64,000 nucleotides of DNA from Elioraea thermophila (ex Habib et al. 2022) (GCF_003336755.1 NZ_QMDI01000002.1:744001-808000), one strand, 5' to 3'; counted from the first letter of the stretch, positions 8,483-17,124 are shown. Made by a program: numbers and translations. The notes: generated by a model not told the origin, from the letters alone.

Positions 8483-9058
8483 GTGCTGGCGCGCGGCTTC
8501 GCCGATCCGGTCCACGACGCGCAGGCGGCCTTCCGCGCCCTGCTGGAAGCGACCGCCCGGCCCGGCACCGTCGTCTCCTTGCCGCAACCCGACACGCCGC
8601 CCCCCTTGCCTCCGGCGGCGGCGGCGATCGCGCTCGCCTTGTGCGATGGCGACACGCCCGTGTGGCTTGACGGCCGGCTGGCCAGCCCACCCGTGCGCGC
8701 GTGGCTGCGATTTCATGCCGCGAGCCCGATCGTTGCCGATCCCGGCGCGGCCACCTTCGCCTTCGCTTGCGGCGTCGCGGCGCCCTTCGATGCGCTCGCC
8801 ACCGGCACGGATGAGGCGCCCGAACGGTCGGCGACCCTCGTCCTCCTCGTCGAGGCCTTCGGCACCGGCTGCGCGCTTCGGCTCAGCGGACCGGGCATCG
8901 CCGGGGAGACGGTGCTGCGGGTGGCCGGCCTGCCGAACGGGTTCGTGAGCTGGCGCGCGTGCAACTTCGCCCTCTATCCGCGCGGCGTGGACGTCATTCT
9001 TGTCAGCGGGACAGAGGCCGCCGCCCTGCCGCGCACCACCGCGGTGCGGGAGGGCTGA
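8483..9058 (+). CDS. phnH: C-P lyase core subunit PhnH
   Basis: 191 aa PhnH, the core subunit that dimerises and binds PhnG/I in the C-P lyase complex. Recognisable stretches are GFADPVHDAQAAFRALLEATARPG at the N-terminus, the ATFAFACGV region, RLSGPGI, and the conserved closing block PRGVDVILVSG. Start is GTG at 8483, three bases after the phnG stop. Length matches the family (about 190-200 aa). phnI starts 4 bp downstream. Confidence 0.93.
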   Translation: MLARGFADPVHDAQAAFRALLEATARPGTVVSLPQPDTPPPLPPAAAAIALALCDGDTPVWLDGRLASPPVRAWLRFHAASPIVADPGAATFAFACGVAAPFDALATGTDEAPERSATLVLLVEAFGTGCALRLSGPGIAGETVLRVAGLPNGFVSWRACNFALYPRGVDVILVSGTEAAALPRTTAVREG

Positions 9059-9062
9059 GCCG

Positions 9063-10157
9063 ATGTATGTCGCGGTGAAAGGCGGTGAGGCGGCGATCGA
9101 GGCCAGCCGCACGTTGCTCGCCCACACCCGCCGCGGCGACCGCACCGTGCCGCAAATCGCGGTGGCGCAGATCGCAGAGCAGCTCGGCCTCGCCGTCGAC
9201 CGCGTGATGGGGGAAGCGAGCCTCTACGATCGCGAACTCGCCGCGCTCGCCGTCAAACAGGCGCAGGGCGACCTGCAGGAAGCGGCATTCCTGCTGCGCG
9301 CCTTCCGCACCACCCTGCCCCGCTTCGGCGCGAGCCAGCCCATTGACACGGCGCGGATGACGATCACGCGCCGCATCAGCGCCACCTACAAGGACCTGCC
9401 GGGTGGCCAGGTTCTCGGCCCGACCTACGACTACACCCATCGCCTGCTCGATTTCGGTCTGCTCACGGACGAGGAGCCTCCCCCCGCGCCCGCCGGCGAC
9501 GCCCCGGTCGATGCCGAGATGCCGCGCGCCACCGCCGCGCTCGAAGCAGAAGGGCTGCTCGCCCGCGAGCCGGATGACGGCACCCCCCCGCCGGATCTCA
9601 CCCGCGAGCCGCTCCTGTTTCCGGCCCCGCGCGCGCTGCGCCTGCAGGCTCTCGCCCGCGGCGACGAGGGATTCCTGCTCGCGATGGGCTACTCCACGCA
9701 GCGCGGCTACGGCGGCACCCACCCCTTCGCCGCCGAAATCCGTTACGGCACGGTGGCGGTCGAGATCGTGCCGGAGGAGCTCGGGTTCCCGATCGAGATC
9801 GGCGACATCGCGGTCACCGAGTGCCAGATGGTGAACCAGTTCAAGGGCTCGAAAACCGAACCGCCGCAGTTCACCCGCGGCTACGGCCTCGTCTTCGGCC
9901 ATGCGGAACGCCGCGCGATGGGCATGGCACTGGTCGATCGCGCGCTGCAGGCGCGCGAACTCGGCGAGGACGTCGTCGCCCCCGCCCAGGACGAGGAATT
10001 CGTCCTCTCGCACGCCGACCACGTCGAGGCCTCCGGCTTCGTGCAGCATCTGAAGCTGCCCCACTACGTCGACTTCCAGTCCGAACTCGAACTGATCAGG
10101 GCGTTGCGGGCGGAGGCGGCCGGGCGCGCCGAAACCATCCGCGAGGCTGCGGAATGA
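9063..10157 (+). CDS. phnI: C-P lyase core subunit PhnI
   Basis: 364 aa PhnI, the nucleosidase-like core subunit that joins the phosphonate to the ribose of ATP with release of adenine. The start MYVAVKGGEAAIEAS is the family N-terminus, at ATG 9063. Other family landmarks are ITRRISATYKDLPGGQVLGPTYDYTHRLLDF, the GYSTQRGYGGTHPFAAEIRYG block and NQFKGSKTEPPQFTRGYGLVFG. It overlaps phnJ by 3 bp (ATGA), implying translational coupling and stoichiometric production of the complex. Confidence 0.96.
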   Translation: MYVAVKGGEAAIEASRTLLAHTRRGDRTVPQIAVAQIAEQLGLAVDRVMGEASLYDRELAALAVKQAQGDLQEAAFLLRAFRTTLPRFGASQPIDTARMTITRRISATYKDLPGGQVLGPTYDYTHRLLDFGLLTDEEPPPAPAGDAPVDAEMPRATAALEAEGLLAREPDDGTPPPDLTREPLLFPAPRALRLQALARGDEGFLLAMGYSTQRGYGGTHPFAAEIRYGTVAVEIVPEELGFPIEIGDIAVTECQMVNQFKGSKTEPPQFTRGYGLVFGHAERRAMGMALVDRALQARELGEDVVAPAQDEEFVLSHADHVEASGFVQHLKLPHYVDFQSELELIRALRAEAAGRAETIREAAE

Positions 10158-10999
10158 GCGCGACCCCCTACAATTTCGCCTATCTCGACGAGCAGACGAA
10201 GCGCGAGATCCGGCGCGCCCTCCTCAAGGCGCTCGCCATCCCCGGCCATCAGGTGCCCTTCGCCTCGCGCGAGATGCCGCTCGCCCGCGGCTGGGGCACG
10301 GGCGGGATGCAGGTGACGGCGGCCGTCATCGGCCGTGACGACGTGCTGAAGGTGATCGACCAGGGGGCGGACGACACCACCAACGCGGTCTCCATCCGTC
10401 AGTTCTTCACCCGGGTGGCCGGCGTGCGCACCACCACGCGCACCGAGGAGGCGACCATCATCCAGACGCGCCATCGGATCCCCGAAACACCGCTGCGCCC
10501 GGGCCAGATCATGGTCTACCAGGTGCCGCAGCCGGAGCCCCTGTGGCGGCTCGAACCCTCGCGGGCGGAGACGCGGCGCCTGCACGCCCTCGCCGAGTAC
10601 GGCATCATGCACGTCAAGCTCTACGAGGACATCGCGCGGCACGGCCGCATCACCCTCGCCTACGACTATCCCGTGCTGGTGCACGGCCGCTACGTGATGG
10701 CGCCCTCCCCCATTCCGGCCTTCGACAACCCCAAGCTCCACCGCTCGCCGGCGATCCACCTGTTCGGCGCGGGGCGCGAGAAGCGGCTCTACGCCGTGCC
10801 ACCGCACACCGATGTCGTGTCGCTCGCCTTCGAGGACCATCCGTTCCGCCCCTGGAAGGCCGACGCCGCCTGCATGCTGTGCGGAGCCACCGACTCCTAT
10901 CTCGATGAGATCCTGATCGACGATCGCGGCACACGTCGCTTCATCTGCAGCGACACCGACTGGTGCGAACGCCGCCGGGCGAAAGGCAAGGCGGCATGA
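10154..10999 (+). CDS. phnJ: Radical-SAM carbon-phosphorus lyase PhnJ
   Basis: 281 aa catalytic subunit that breaks the C-P bond of 5-phosphoribose 1-alkylphosphonate, giving the alkane and cyclic phosphoribose. The cysteine pattern of PhnJ is intact: Cys240 and Cys243 (CMLC), Cys265 and Cys271, giving C-x2-C-x21-C-x5-C. The N-terminus is MSATPYNFAYLDEQTKREIRRA. Further motifs include LPLARGWGTGG-like sequence and HVKLYEDIARHG. The start overlaps the phnI stop (ATGA), and its own stop overlaps phnK in the same way. With a complete metal motif and full length it should be functional. Confidence 0.97.
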   Translation: MSATPYNFAYLDEQTKREIRRALLKALAIPGHQVPFASREMPLARGWGTGGMQVTAAVIGRDDVLKVIDQGADDTTNAVSIRQFFTRVAGVRTTTRTEEATIIQTRHRIPETPLRPGQIMVYQVPQPEPLWRLEPSRAETRRLHALAEYGIMHVKLYEDIARHGRITLAYDYPVLVHGRYVMAPSPIPAFDNPKLHRSPAIHLFGAGREKRLYAVPPHTDVVSLAFEDHPFRPWKADAACMLCGATDSYLDEILIDDRGTRRFICSDTDWCERRRAKGKAA

Positions 11000-11772
11000 C
11001 GGACGCCCCCCTGCTCTCCGTGCACGATCTTTCCGTGCGCTTCGGCGCGCTCGCCGCCGTCGATGGCGTTTCCTTCGACCTCTGGCCCGGCGAAGTGCTC
11101 GCCATCGTGGGCGAAAGCGGATCGGGCAAGACCACCCTGTTGCGCGCGATCCACGGCTTCCTCCGGCCCACGGCCGGCTCCATCCGCTACCGCTCCGACC
11201 GCTTCGGCGAAGTCGAGCTCACGGTTCTCGACGAGCCGCGCCGTCGCCTGCTCGCCCGCACCGAGTGGGGCTTCGTGCACCAGAACCCGCGCGACGGGCT
11301 TCGCCTTTCCCACTCGGCGGGTGCCAATGTCGGCGAGCGCCTGATGGCCGCCGGCGCCCGGCACTGGGGCAACATCCGCGCCCAGGCGCTCGTCTGGCTC
11401 GACCGGGTCGAGATCGACCAAGCCAGGATCGATGACCTGCCGCGCACCTTTTCGGGGGGCATGCAGCAGAGGCTGCAGATCGCCCGCGTGCTCGTCATCA
11501 ATCCGCGCCTCGTGTTGATGGACGAACCGACCGGCGGGCTCGACGTCTCCGTTCAGGCACGCCTGCTCGACCTCATCCGTCGCCTCGTCGCCGAGCTCGG
11601 GCTCTCGGTGATCGTGGTGACGCACGACCTCGGTGTCGCGCGCCTGCTCGCGCAGCGCATCCTGGTCATGCAGCGTGGCCGGGTCGTCGAGGCGGGGCTG
11701 ACCGACCAGGTGCTGGACGATCCGCAGCACCCCTACAGCCAGCTGCTCGTCTCCTCCGTGCTTGCCGCATGA
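10996..11772 (+). CDS. phnK: C-P lyase associated ABC ATPase PhnK
   Basis: 258 aa ATPase of the PhnK family, which docks on the PhnGHIJ core rather than on a membrane permease. Walker A GESGSGKTT is at residues 39-47; then FSGGMQQRLQIARVL, Walker B LVLMDEPTGGLDVSVQARL, and the H-loop VTHDLGVARLL. It resembles oligopeptide-transporter ATPases, including the closing DDPQHPYSQLLVSSVL. ATG 10996 overlaps the phnJ stop; the stop overlaps phnL (ATGA). Confidence 0.95.
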   Translation: MTDAPLLSVHDLSVRFGALAAVDGVSFDLWPGEVLAIVGESGSGKTTLLRAIHGFLRPTAGSIRYRSDRFGEVELTVLDEPRRRLLARTEWGFVHQNPRDGLRLSHSAGANVGERLMAAGARHWGNIRAQALVWLDRVEIDQARIDDLPRTFSGGMQQRLQIARVLVINPRLVLMDEPTGGLDVSVQARLLDLIRRLVAELGLSVIVVTHDLGVARLLAQRILVMQRGRVVEAGLTDQVLDDPQHPYSQLLVSSVLAA

Positions 11773-12470
11773 GCGACCCCGCGATCGTCGTCGAAGGCCT
11801 GGCGAAGACCTTCACCCTGCACCTGCAGGGCGGTGTGCGGCTGCCGGTGCTGCGCGACCTGTCGCTCGCCGTGTTTCCCGGCGAATGCCTCGCCCTCGTC
11901 GGCCCCTCGGGGGCCGGCAAGAGCACGCTGCTACGCGCGCTCTACGGCACCTACCTGCCGCACGGGGGGAGGATCCTCGTTCGCCACCACGGCGAGTTGA
12001 TCGACATCGCCTCCGCCGACCCGCGGCGTATCCTTGCCATTCGGCGCGACACGGTGGGCTATGTGTCGCAGTTCCTGCGCGTGATCCCCCGTGTGCCGGC
12101 GCGCGCGATCGTGGCCGAACCGCTCGTTCACAGGGGCGAGAGCGAGCAGGCGGCGTTGCGCGCGGCAGATGCGATGCTCGCGCGCTTGAACCTGCCCGAA
12201 CGGCTATGGCATCTCCCCCCGGCGACCTTCTCGGGCGGCGAACAGCAGAGGGTGAATCTCGCCCGAGGGTTCATCGCCCCCTATCCGATCATGCTGATCG
12301 ACGAACCGACCGCGAGCCTTGATGCCGTGAACGCCGACATCGCTCTGTCCTTCATCGAAGAGGCGCGCGTGCGCGGGGCCGCCATCGTCGGCATCTTCCA
12401 CGACCCCGCCGTGCGGCGGCGTGTCGCCACGCGCGAGTTCGCCCTCGCTCCGCTGGCGGAGGCGGCATGA
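11769..12470 (+). CDS. phnL: C-P lyase associated ABC ATPase PhnL
   Basis: 233 aa second non-canonical ABC ATPase of the C-P lyase pathway, thought to work with PhnI/PhnK. Walker A GPSGAGKST is at residues 45-53, then the PhnL-type YGTYLPHGGRILVRH insert, FSGGEQQRVNLARGFI, Walker B IMLIDEPTASLDAVN and IFHDPAVR. Start and stop both overlap neighbours by 4 bp (ATGA). Length agrees with the family. Confidence 0.95.
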   Translation: MSDPAIVVEGLAKTFTLHLQGGVRLPVLRDLSLAVFPGECLALVGPSGAGKSTLLRALYGTYLPHGGRILVRHHGELIDIASADPRRILAIRRDTVGYVSQFLRVIPRVPARAIVAEPLVHRGESEQAALRAADAMLARLNLPERLWHLPPATFSGGEQQRVNLARGFIAPYPIMLIDEPTASLDAVNADIALSFIEEARVRGAAIVGIFHDPAVRRRVATREFALAPLAEAA

Positions 12471-13609
12471 GCGCGGAACTCGTTCTCACCAACGCGCGCG
12501 TGGTGACGGGCGAGGAGGACTTCCTCGGCACGGTGGTGGTGCGCGGCGATCGCATCGGTGCGGTCGAGCGTGGTCGCAGTCACCTCACCTCGGCCCTCGA
12601 CCTCGAGGGGGACTTGCTCCTGCCCGGCCTGGTCGACGTGCACACAGATAATCTCGAGCGGCACATGATGCCGCGGCCGGGCGTTCGCTGGTCGGCCCGC
12701 GCGGCCCTGCTCGCGCACGACGCCCAGGTCGCCGCGGCCGGCGTCACCACCGTGCTCGATGCGCTTTGCGTCGGCGAGGTCGAGCACGCCGACTATCGCG
12801 ACCAGATGTTCCGCGAGGGGGTGGCGGAATTGCGCGCGCTCGCCCCGCGCGGGCTTCTGCGCGCCGAGCACTTCCTGCACCTGCGCTGCGAGATCTCCGT
12901 CGAGGCGATGGCGGAGGCCTTCGAGCCGGTGGCGGACGATCCGCTCGTGCGCATGGTGAGCCTGATGGATCACACGCCCGGCGTGGGCCAGTTCGCCGAC
13001 CTCGATCGGTATGTGAAGAAGCACGCGCGCCTCTACGGCATGACCGAGGACGAGGCGCGCGCCTACGCCAAGCGCCGGTGGGAGACGCGCGAGCGCGTGC
13101 GCGAACGCAACCGCGAGATCATCCTCGCCCATGTGCGCGGGCGCGACGTGGCGGTGGCCAGTCACGACGATCGCACCGCGGAGGAGGTCGCGCACTGGCA
13201 CGAGGCGGGGGTGACGATCAGCGAGTTCCCGGTCAGCCTGGAGGCGGCGGAGGCGGCGAAGGCGCGCGGCATGGGCGTGGTCGCCGGCGGGCCGAACATC
13301 GTGCGCGGCGGCAGCCACTCCGGCAATGTCGCGGCGGCCGATCTCGTCCGCCGCGGTCTAGTCGACGTGTTCGCCTCCGACTACGTCCCGGCGTCCATGC
13401 TTGCGGCCGCCATCCTGCTGCACGAGAAGCACGGCGTGGCGCTGCCGGCGGCGATCGCCTCCGTCTCCCGCGAACCCGCTCGCATGGTGGGGCTTGCCGA
13501 TCGCGGCGAGATCGCGCCGGGGCTGAGGGCGGATCTCGTGCAGGTCCACCTCGCCGATGGCCATCCGCTCGTCCGCCAGGTCTGGCGGGAAGGCCGCCGC
13601 ATCGCCTGA
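12467..13609 (+). CDS. phnM: Alpha-D-ribose 1-methylphosphonate 5-triphosphate diphosphatase PhnM
   Basis: 380 aa amidohydrolase-fold enzyme that removes pyrophosphate from ribose 1-alkylphosphonate 5-triphosphate before PhnJ acts. It shows the beta-sandwich start (VLTNARVVTGEEDFLG), the metal motif DVHTDNLERH, SLMDHTPGVGQF, VASHDDRTAEEV, and the C-terminal ASDYVPASMLAAA. ATG 12467 overlaps phnL. It is followed after 31 bp by the 2H-phosphoesterase-like gene. phnN and phnP, which act later in the pathway in E. coli, are not in the window. Confidence 0.95.
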   Translation: MSAELVLTNARVVTGEEDFLGTVVVRGDRIGAVERGRSHLTSALDLEGDLLLPGLVDVHTDNLERHMMPRPGVRWSARAALLAHDAQVAAAGVTTVLDALCVGEVEHADYRDQMFREGVAELRALAPRGLLRAEHFLHLRCEISVEAMAEAFEPVADDPLVRMVSLMDHTPGVGQFADLDRYVKKHARLYGMTEDEARAYAKRRWETRERVRERNREIILAHVRGRDVAVASHDDRTAEEVAHWHEAGVTISEFPVSLEAAEAAKARGMGVVAGGPNIVRGGSHSGNVAAADLVRRGLVDVFASDYVPASMLAAAILLHEKHGVALPAAIASVSREPARMVGLADRGEIAPGLRADLVQVHLADGHPLVRQVWREGRRIA

Positions 13610-13640
13610 GTCGGGCGGCGGAGCGGAGGGAGCGGGCGGC

Positions 13641-14336
13641 GTGGCCTATCGCTATGCGATCTACTGGGCGCCGCCGCGCGACCACCCCTTGTGGCGGGCC
13701 GGCTGCGCTTGGCTCGGGCGCGATCCGGAGACCGGCGAGACGATCGATCCGCATCCGGAACCGATCGCGCGCCGCGAGGAGCATGCCCGCCTGATCGCGG
13801 ATGCGGCCCGCTACGGCTGGCACGCCACGCTGAAGGCGCCGTTCCGCCTCGCCGAGGGGGAAACCGAAGCCGGGCTCGACGCGGCCCTCGCGCAGTTCGC
13901 CGCAGAACGCACGCCCTTTCCGTCGCCTCCCCTCATCGTGGCCTCGCTCGCCGGCTTCCTCGCCGTCGTGCCGGGCGAACCCTCCGCCGCCCTCTCCGCC
14001 CTCGCCGACGACGCCGTGCGCGCCTTCGACCGTTTCCGCGCCCCTCCCACGGCGGAGGAGTTGGCGAAACGCGTGCGGAATGGTCTCACCCCGCGCCAGC
14101 AACGGCTGCTCGACACCTGGGGCTACCCCTATGTGATGGAGGAGTGGCGGTTTCACATGACGCTGACGGTGCGCCTGCCCGATGATCGGGTCGCGCCGTT
14201 GCGGGCCGCGCTCGCCGAACGCTTCGCCCCCGCCCTCGCCGCACCGCCCGCTTTCCGCGAAGTCGCGCTTTATGTCGAGCCCGAAGCCGGCGCGCCGTTC
14301 CGCCTCCTTCGCCGCTACCCGTTCAAGGCAGGATGA
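13641..14336 (+). CDS. DUF1045 phosphonate-operon protein, 2H-phosphoesterase-like
   Basis: 231 aa protein of the family often encoded beside phnM and called a putative phosphonate metabolism protein. It carries two H-x-T motifs, HAT at residues 61-63 and HMT at 172-174, the signature of 2H phosphoesterases that act on cyclic or RNA-type phosphate esters. The GTG start at 13641 gives the family N-terminus (VAYRYAIYWAPP) and follows GGAGGG with about 10 nt spacing. Its last 14 bp overlap the convergent phnE. With phnP missing nearby, opening the 1,2-cyclic phosphoribose made by PhnJ is an attractive role; this is inference from fold and position. Confidence 0.85.
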   Translation: MAYRYAIYWAPPRDHPLWRAGCAWLGRDPETGETIDPHPEPIARREEHARLIADAARYGWHATLKAPFRLAEGETEAGLDAALAQFAAERTPFPSPPLIVASLAGFLAVVPGEPSAALSALADDAVRAFDRFRAPPTAEELAKRVRNGLTPRQQRLLDTWGYPYVMEEWRFHMTLTVRLPDDRVAPLRAALAERFAPALAAPPAFREVALYVEPEAGAPFRLLRRYPFKAG

Positions 14337-15165
14337 TACGCCGGCGCAGCCGCCCCGACACCCAGTCGATCAGCGAAACGGTGAGGAGGATGAGCAGGAT
14401 GATGAACGCGACCTCCTGCCAATCATCGAGCCGGATCCGCTCCGCCAGCTGAAGCCCGATGCCGCCGGCGCCCACCACACCGAGGATGGTGGCGGAGCGC
14501 GTATTGCTCTCGAAGAAATAGAGGACGTTGGCGAGCATCAGCGGCAGCACCTGCGGCAGGATGCCGAAGCGCGCCCGCTCGACCGGCGAGCCGCCCGCCG
14601 CCTCCACCCCCTCGACCTGGCGCTTCTCCACGTTCTCGATCGCCTCGGCGAACAGCTTGGCCAGCGTCCCGGCATCCGGCACCGCGATGGCGAGGATGCC
14701 GGCGAACGGCCCCATGCCGACGGCGGCGACGAACACGATCGCCCAGATCAGGCTGTCGATGCCCCTGAGCCCGTCGAACAGGCGCCGGAGGCCGAAGTGG
14801 AACAGGCCGACGGGAACGACGTTGCGCGCGCCGAGGAAACCCAAAGGGACGGCCACCAGCGCGGCGAGCAGCGTGCCGAGGAAGGCCATCGTCAAGGTCT
14901 CGGCCAGCCCCGCGAGCATCTGATCGAGATGCCCGCCATGCGCCGGCGGGATCATGAAGCGCACGAGGAAACCGAGTTTGCCCAAGCCGGCGATGAAGGT
15001 CTGCCGGTCCGGCAGCACGCGCCACAGCGCAATCGCGAGCACAAGCCCCGCCAGCGTCCAGAGGGCGGCGAGGCGAAGGCACTCGGCAGCCGGGCGCGCG
15101 AAGACGCGCGGATGCGCCGCGCGGATCGCCGCCACCGCATCCTCCGTGATCACCAGCCGTCTCAT
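14323..15165 (-). CDS. phnE: Phosphonate ABC transporter permease PhnE (set 2, second copy)
   Basis: 280 aa inner-membrane permease, paralogue of the gene at 3352-4215. The shared blocks include RRLFDGLRGIDSLIWA, AEAIENVEKRQVEGVE, RFGILPQVLPLM and FFESNTRSATILGVVGAGGIG. The start ATG at 15165 overlaps the stop of the upstream phnE (ATGA). Its 3' end overlaps the convergent 2H-phosphoesterase-like gene by 14 bp. No phnC accompanies this set, so its energy would have to come from the PhnC at 6207-7016 or from one outside the window. Confidence 0.91.
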   Translation of the reverse strand: MRRLVITEDAVAAIRAAHPRVFARPAAECLRLAALWTLAGLVLAIALWRVLPDRQTFIAGLGKLGFLVRFMIPPAHGGHLDQMLAGLAETLTMAFLGTLLAALVAVPLGFLGARNVVPVGLFHFGLRRLFDGLRGIDSLIWAIVFVAAVGMGPFAGILAIAVPDAGTLAKLFAEAIENVEKRQVEGVEAAGGSPVERARFGILPQVLPLMLANVLYFFESNTRSATILGVVGAGGIGLQLAERIRLDDWQEVAFIILLILLTVSLIDWVSGRLRRRIILP

Positions 15166-16049
15166 CGCGTCCTCTTGCGCTCGCCTGCCTCGATCAGCCC
15201 CTTGCGCAGACGCTCGCAGACGAGATCGATCAGCGCGACGGTGGCGAGGATCAGCAGCACGATCGCGCTGATGTCGGCGTAGAGGAAGCGACGGACGACG
15301 AGGTAGAGCTCCTCGCCGATGCCGCCCGCGCCGACGATGCCCAGCACGGAGGCGGCGCGCACGTTGATCTCGAAACGGAGCAGGCTGTAGCTGAGGAGAT
15401 CGGGCAAGGTCTGCGGCAGCACGGCGAAGCGCATGGTCTCTGCCCAGGTCGCGCCGGCCGCGCTGAGCGCCTCGATGGGGCGCGGATCGGCGTTCTCGTT
15501 CGCCTCCGCGAACAGCTTGCCGAGGGCGCCGGCGGAGTGGATGGCGATCGCGAGCACGCCGGCGAAGGGCCCCGGGCCGAAGGCGTAGACGAAGATCAGG
15601 GCGAAGACGAGTTCGGGCACCGTTCGCGCGAGCTCGAAGCTGCGGCGGGCGAGAAAGAACGACCAACCATTCGGCGCGAGGTTGGCCGCGGCGTGGAAGC
15701 AGAATAGGAAGGCCATGCCCGCTCCGGCCAGCGTGCCGACGATCGCCATCAGCACCGTGTCCGCCAGCAAGACGAGCCAGATGTCCATTGCCCAGAACCA
15801 CTCGCCGAGATCGGCGAGCGGGGTTTCGCGCGAGACGGGCGGCAGGGTGCGCGCGACGTAGTCGACGATGTTGGGCAGGCCGGCGGCGAAGCGGGCGGGG
15901 TCGATCTCGCCGACGATGGCCGAAGCGGTACAGGCGGCGAGGAAGAGCGCGCCGCCGAGTGCCGTGGTCAGCGCCTTGCGGCGCGCTTCCGCCCGATACC
16001 GCGCTTCGAAGCGGGCGACCGCGGCGTCGCCCGCCGCCGTGCGCAACAC
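15162..16049 (-). CDS. phnE: Phosphonate ABC transporter permease PhnE (set 2, first copy)
   Basis: 295 aa permease, paralogue of the gene at 4229-5134. It shares the layout: a short charged N-terminus, TM1, a periplasmic loop (IDPARFAAGLPNIVDYV), ALIFVYAFGPGPFAGVLAIAIHSAGALGKLFAE-type membrane segments, RFAVLPQTLPDLL and EINVRAASVLGIVGAGGIG. The start is taken as GTG 16049, one base after the phnD stop, which implies coupled translation. The stop overlaps the next phnE by 4 bp. Confidence 0.9.
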   Translation of the reverse strand: MLRTAAGDAAVARFEARYRAEARRKALTTALGGALFLAACTASAIVGEIDPARFAAGLPNIVDYVARTLPPVSRETPLADLGEWFWAMDIWLVLLADTVLMAIVGTLAGAGMAFLFCFHAAANLAPNGWSFFLARRSFELARTVPELVFALIFVYAFGPGPFAGVLAIAIHSAGALGKLFAEANENADPRPIEALSAAGATWAETMRFAVLPQTLPDLLSYSLLRFEINVRAASVLGIVGAGGIGEELYLVVRRFLYADISAIVLLILATVALIDLVCERLRKGLIEAGERKRTR

Positions 16050-16050
16050 C

Positions 16051-16971
16051 TCAGGTCCGACGCTGGCGCCGCAGCCGGTCGAGCTCCTCGGTGATCTCGA
16101 CGATGTCCTTGTAGTCGTCGTGGCTGCGCGGAATCAGGCCGCGCGACTGCCCGCTGGTGAGACCACGCCAAGCCTCCGGGTTGCGGTCGGGCAGGTTCAT
16201 CAGCGTCTCGACGAAGAGCGCCTTCAGCGGCTCGGGCAGGTTGGCGCGCATCACGTAGGGGCTGTTCGGGATCAGCGGACTGGTCCAGATGATCCGCCAC
16301 TGGCCGGGAGGGATCATGCCCTTCTCCTCCATCCGCTGCGGGTTGCTGCGGCGTTCGTTCGTCCACCAGGTGGCGGCAGCGTCGTAGGTGCCGTTGAGGA
16401 GCCCGATCACGCTCTGCTCGTGGTTGCCGGAGAACGGCGTGCGAGCGAAGAACGTCGCCGGGTCGATGCCCTCGCGGCGAAGGAAGAACTGCGGCACGGC
16501 GAAGCCGGAGGCGCTGTTCGGGTCGGCCCAGGCGAGGGTGCGCCCGCGCAAGTCGGCGAGGCTGCGGAAGGGCGAGTCGGCACGGACGATGATGACCGAA
16601 TGGTAGCCGGCCCCGCCGTCGAGGTCGGTGCCGGAGGCGATGGGCACGATCTTGTCCCCCGCCACACGGCGGGCGAGCGCGTACGCCGCCGGGCCGAGAT
16701 AGCCGAACTCGGCCTGATCGGCGCGCAGCGCCTCGACGGTCGCGGCATAGTCGGTGGCACGGAAGACGCGGAACGGCACGCCGAGCGCCTCCGTGAAGTG
16801 GCGCGCGAAGGCGTCGAACCGGGCAAGCACGTCGCGCTCGTTCTCCGAGCTGATCATGGCGAAGCGGAGTTCCCGGAACTGACGCCGCCAATCCTCCTCC
16901 TGCGCGAGAGCCGCAATGGGCAGGCTGGCGGCAGCGGCGAGCAGGCCGCGGCGTGGCAGGCGGTGGGGCAT
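16051..16971 (-). CDS. phnD: Phosphonate ABC transporter periplasmic binding protein PhnD (set 2)
   Basis: 306 aa periplasmic binding protein. The N-terminus MPHRLPRRGLLAAAASLPIA is a signal sequence with cleavage expected near ALAQ. The body keeps the PhnD pocket motif WADPNSASGFAVPQ, the FGYLGPAAYALA block and NHEQSVIGLL. Start ATG 16971 is preferred to the longer frame because it begins directly with the signal peptide. First gene of the leftward phnD-E-E set, with a candidate Pho box 56 bp upstream. It differs clearly from the set 1 PhnD, so the two may prefer different phosphonates. Confidence 0.92.
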   Translation of the reverse strand: MPHRLPRRGLLAAAASLPIAALAQEEDWRRQFRELRFAMISSENERDVLARFDAFARHFTEALGVPFRVFRATDYAATVEALRADQAEFGYLGPAAYALARRVAGDKIVPIASGTDLDGGAGYHSVIIVRADSPFRSLADLRGRTLAWADPNSASGFAVPQFFLRREGIDPATFFARTPFSGNHEQSVIGLLNGTYDAAATWWTNERRSNPQRMEEKGMIPPGQWRIIWTSPLIPNSPYVMRANLPEPLKALFVETLMNLPDRNPEAWRGLTSGQSRGLIPRSHDDYKDIVEITEELDRLRRQRRT

Positions 16972-17026
16972 GGCTCCGTCTCCCGATCGATGACACCGTC
17001 GCCTACCAACCGCCGGTTTCAGCACG

Positions 17027-17044
17027 GTGACCTGGCAGTGACGT
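17027..17044 (-). promoter_or_regulatory. Candidate Pho box upstream of the second phnDEE set
   Basis: Minus-strand sequence ACGTCAC-tgcc-AGGTCAC has the 7+4+7 layout with two matching GTCAC cores (5 of 7 in each half). It lies 56 bp before the phnD start, about the same distance as the site before phnC. It sits between phnD and the divergent hutU; orientation and spacing favour phnD as the target. Confidence 0.45.
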
Positions 17045-17124
17045 CTCGATGACAACCCGATCCTGAACCAGACTGGACAATCGCCCCCTCGCCGTCGTCC
17101 CCTTCCTGCTCCGAGGAGCCCGCG

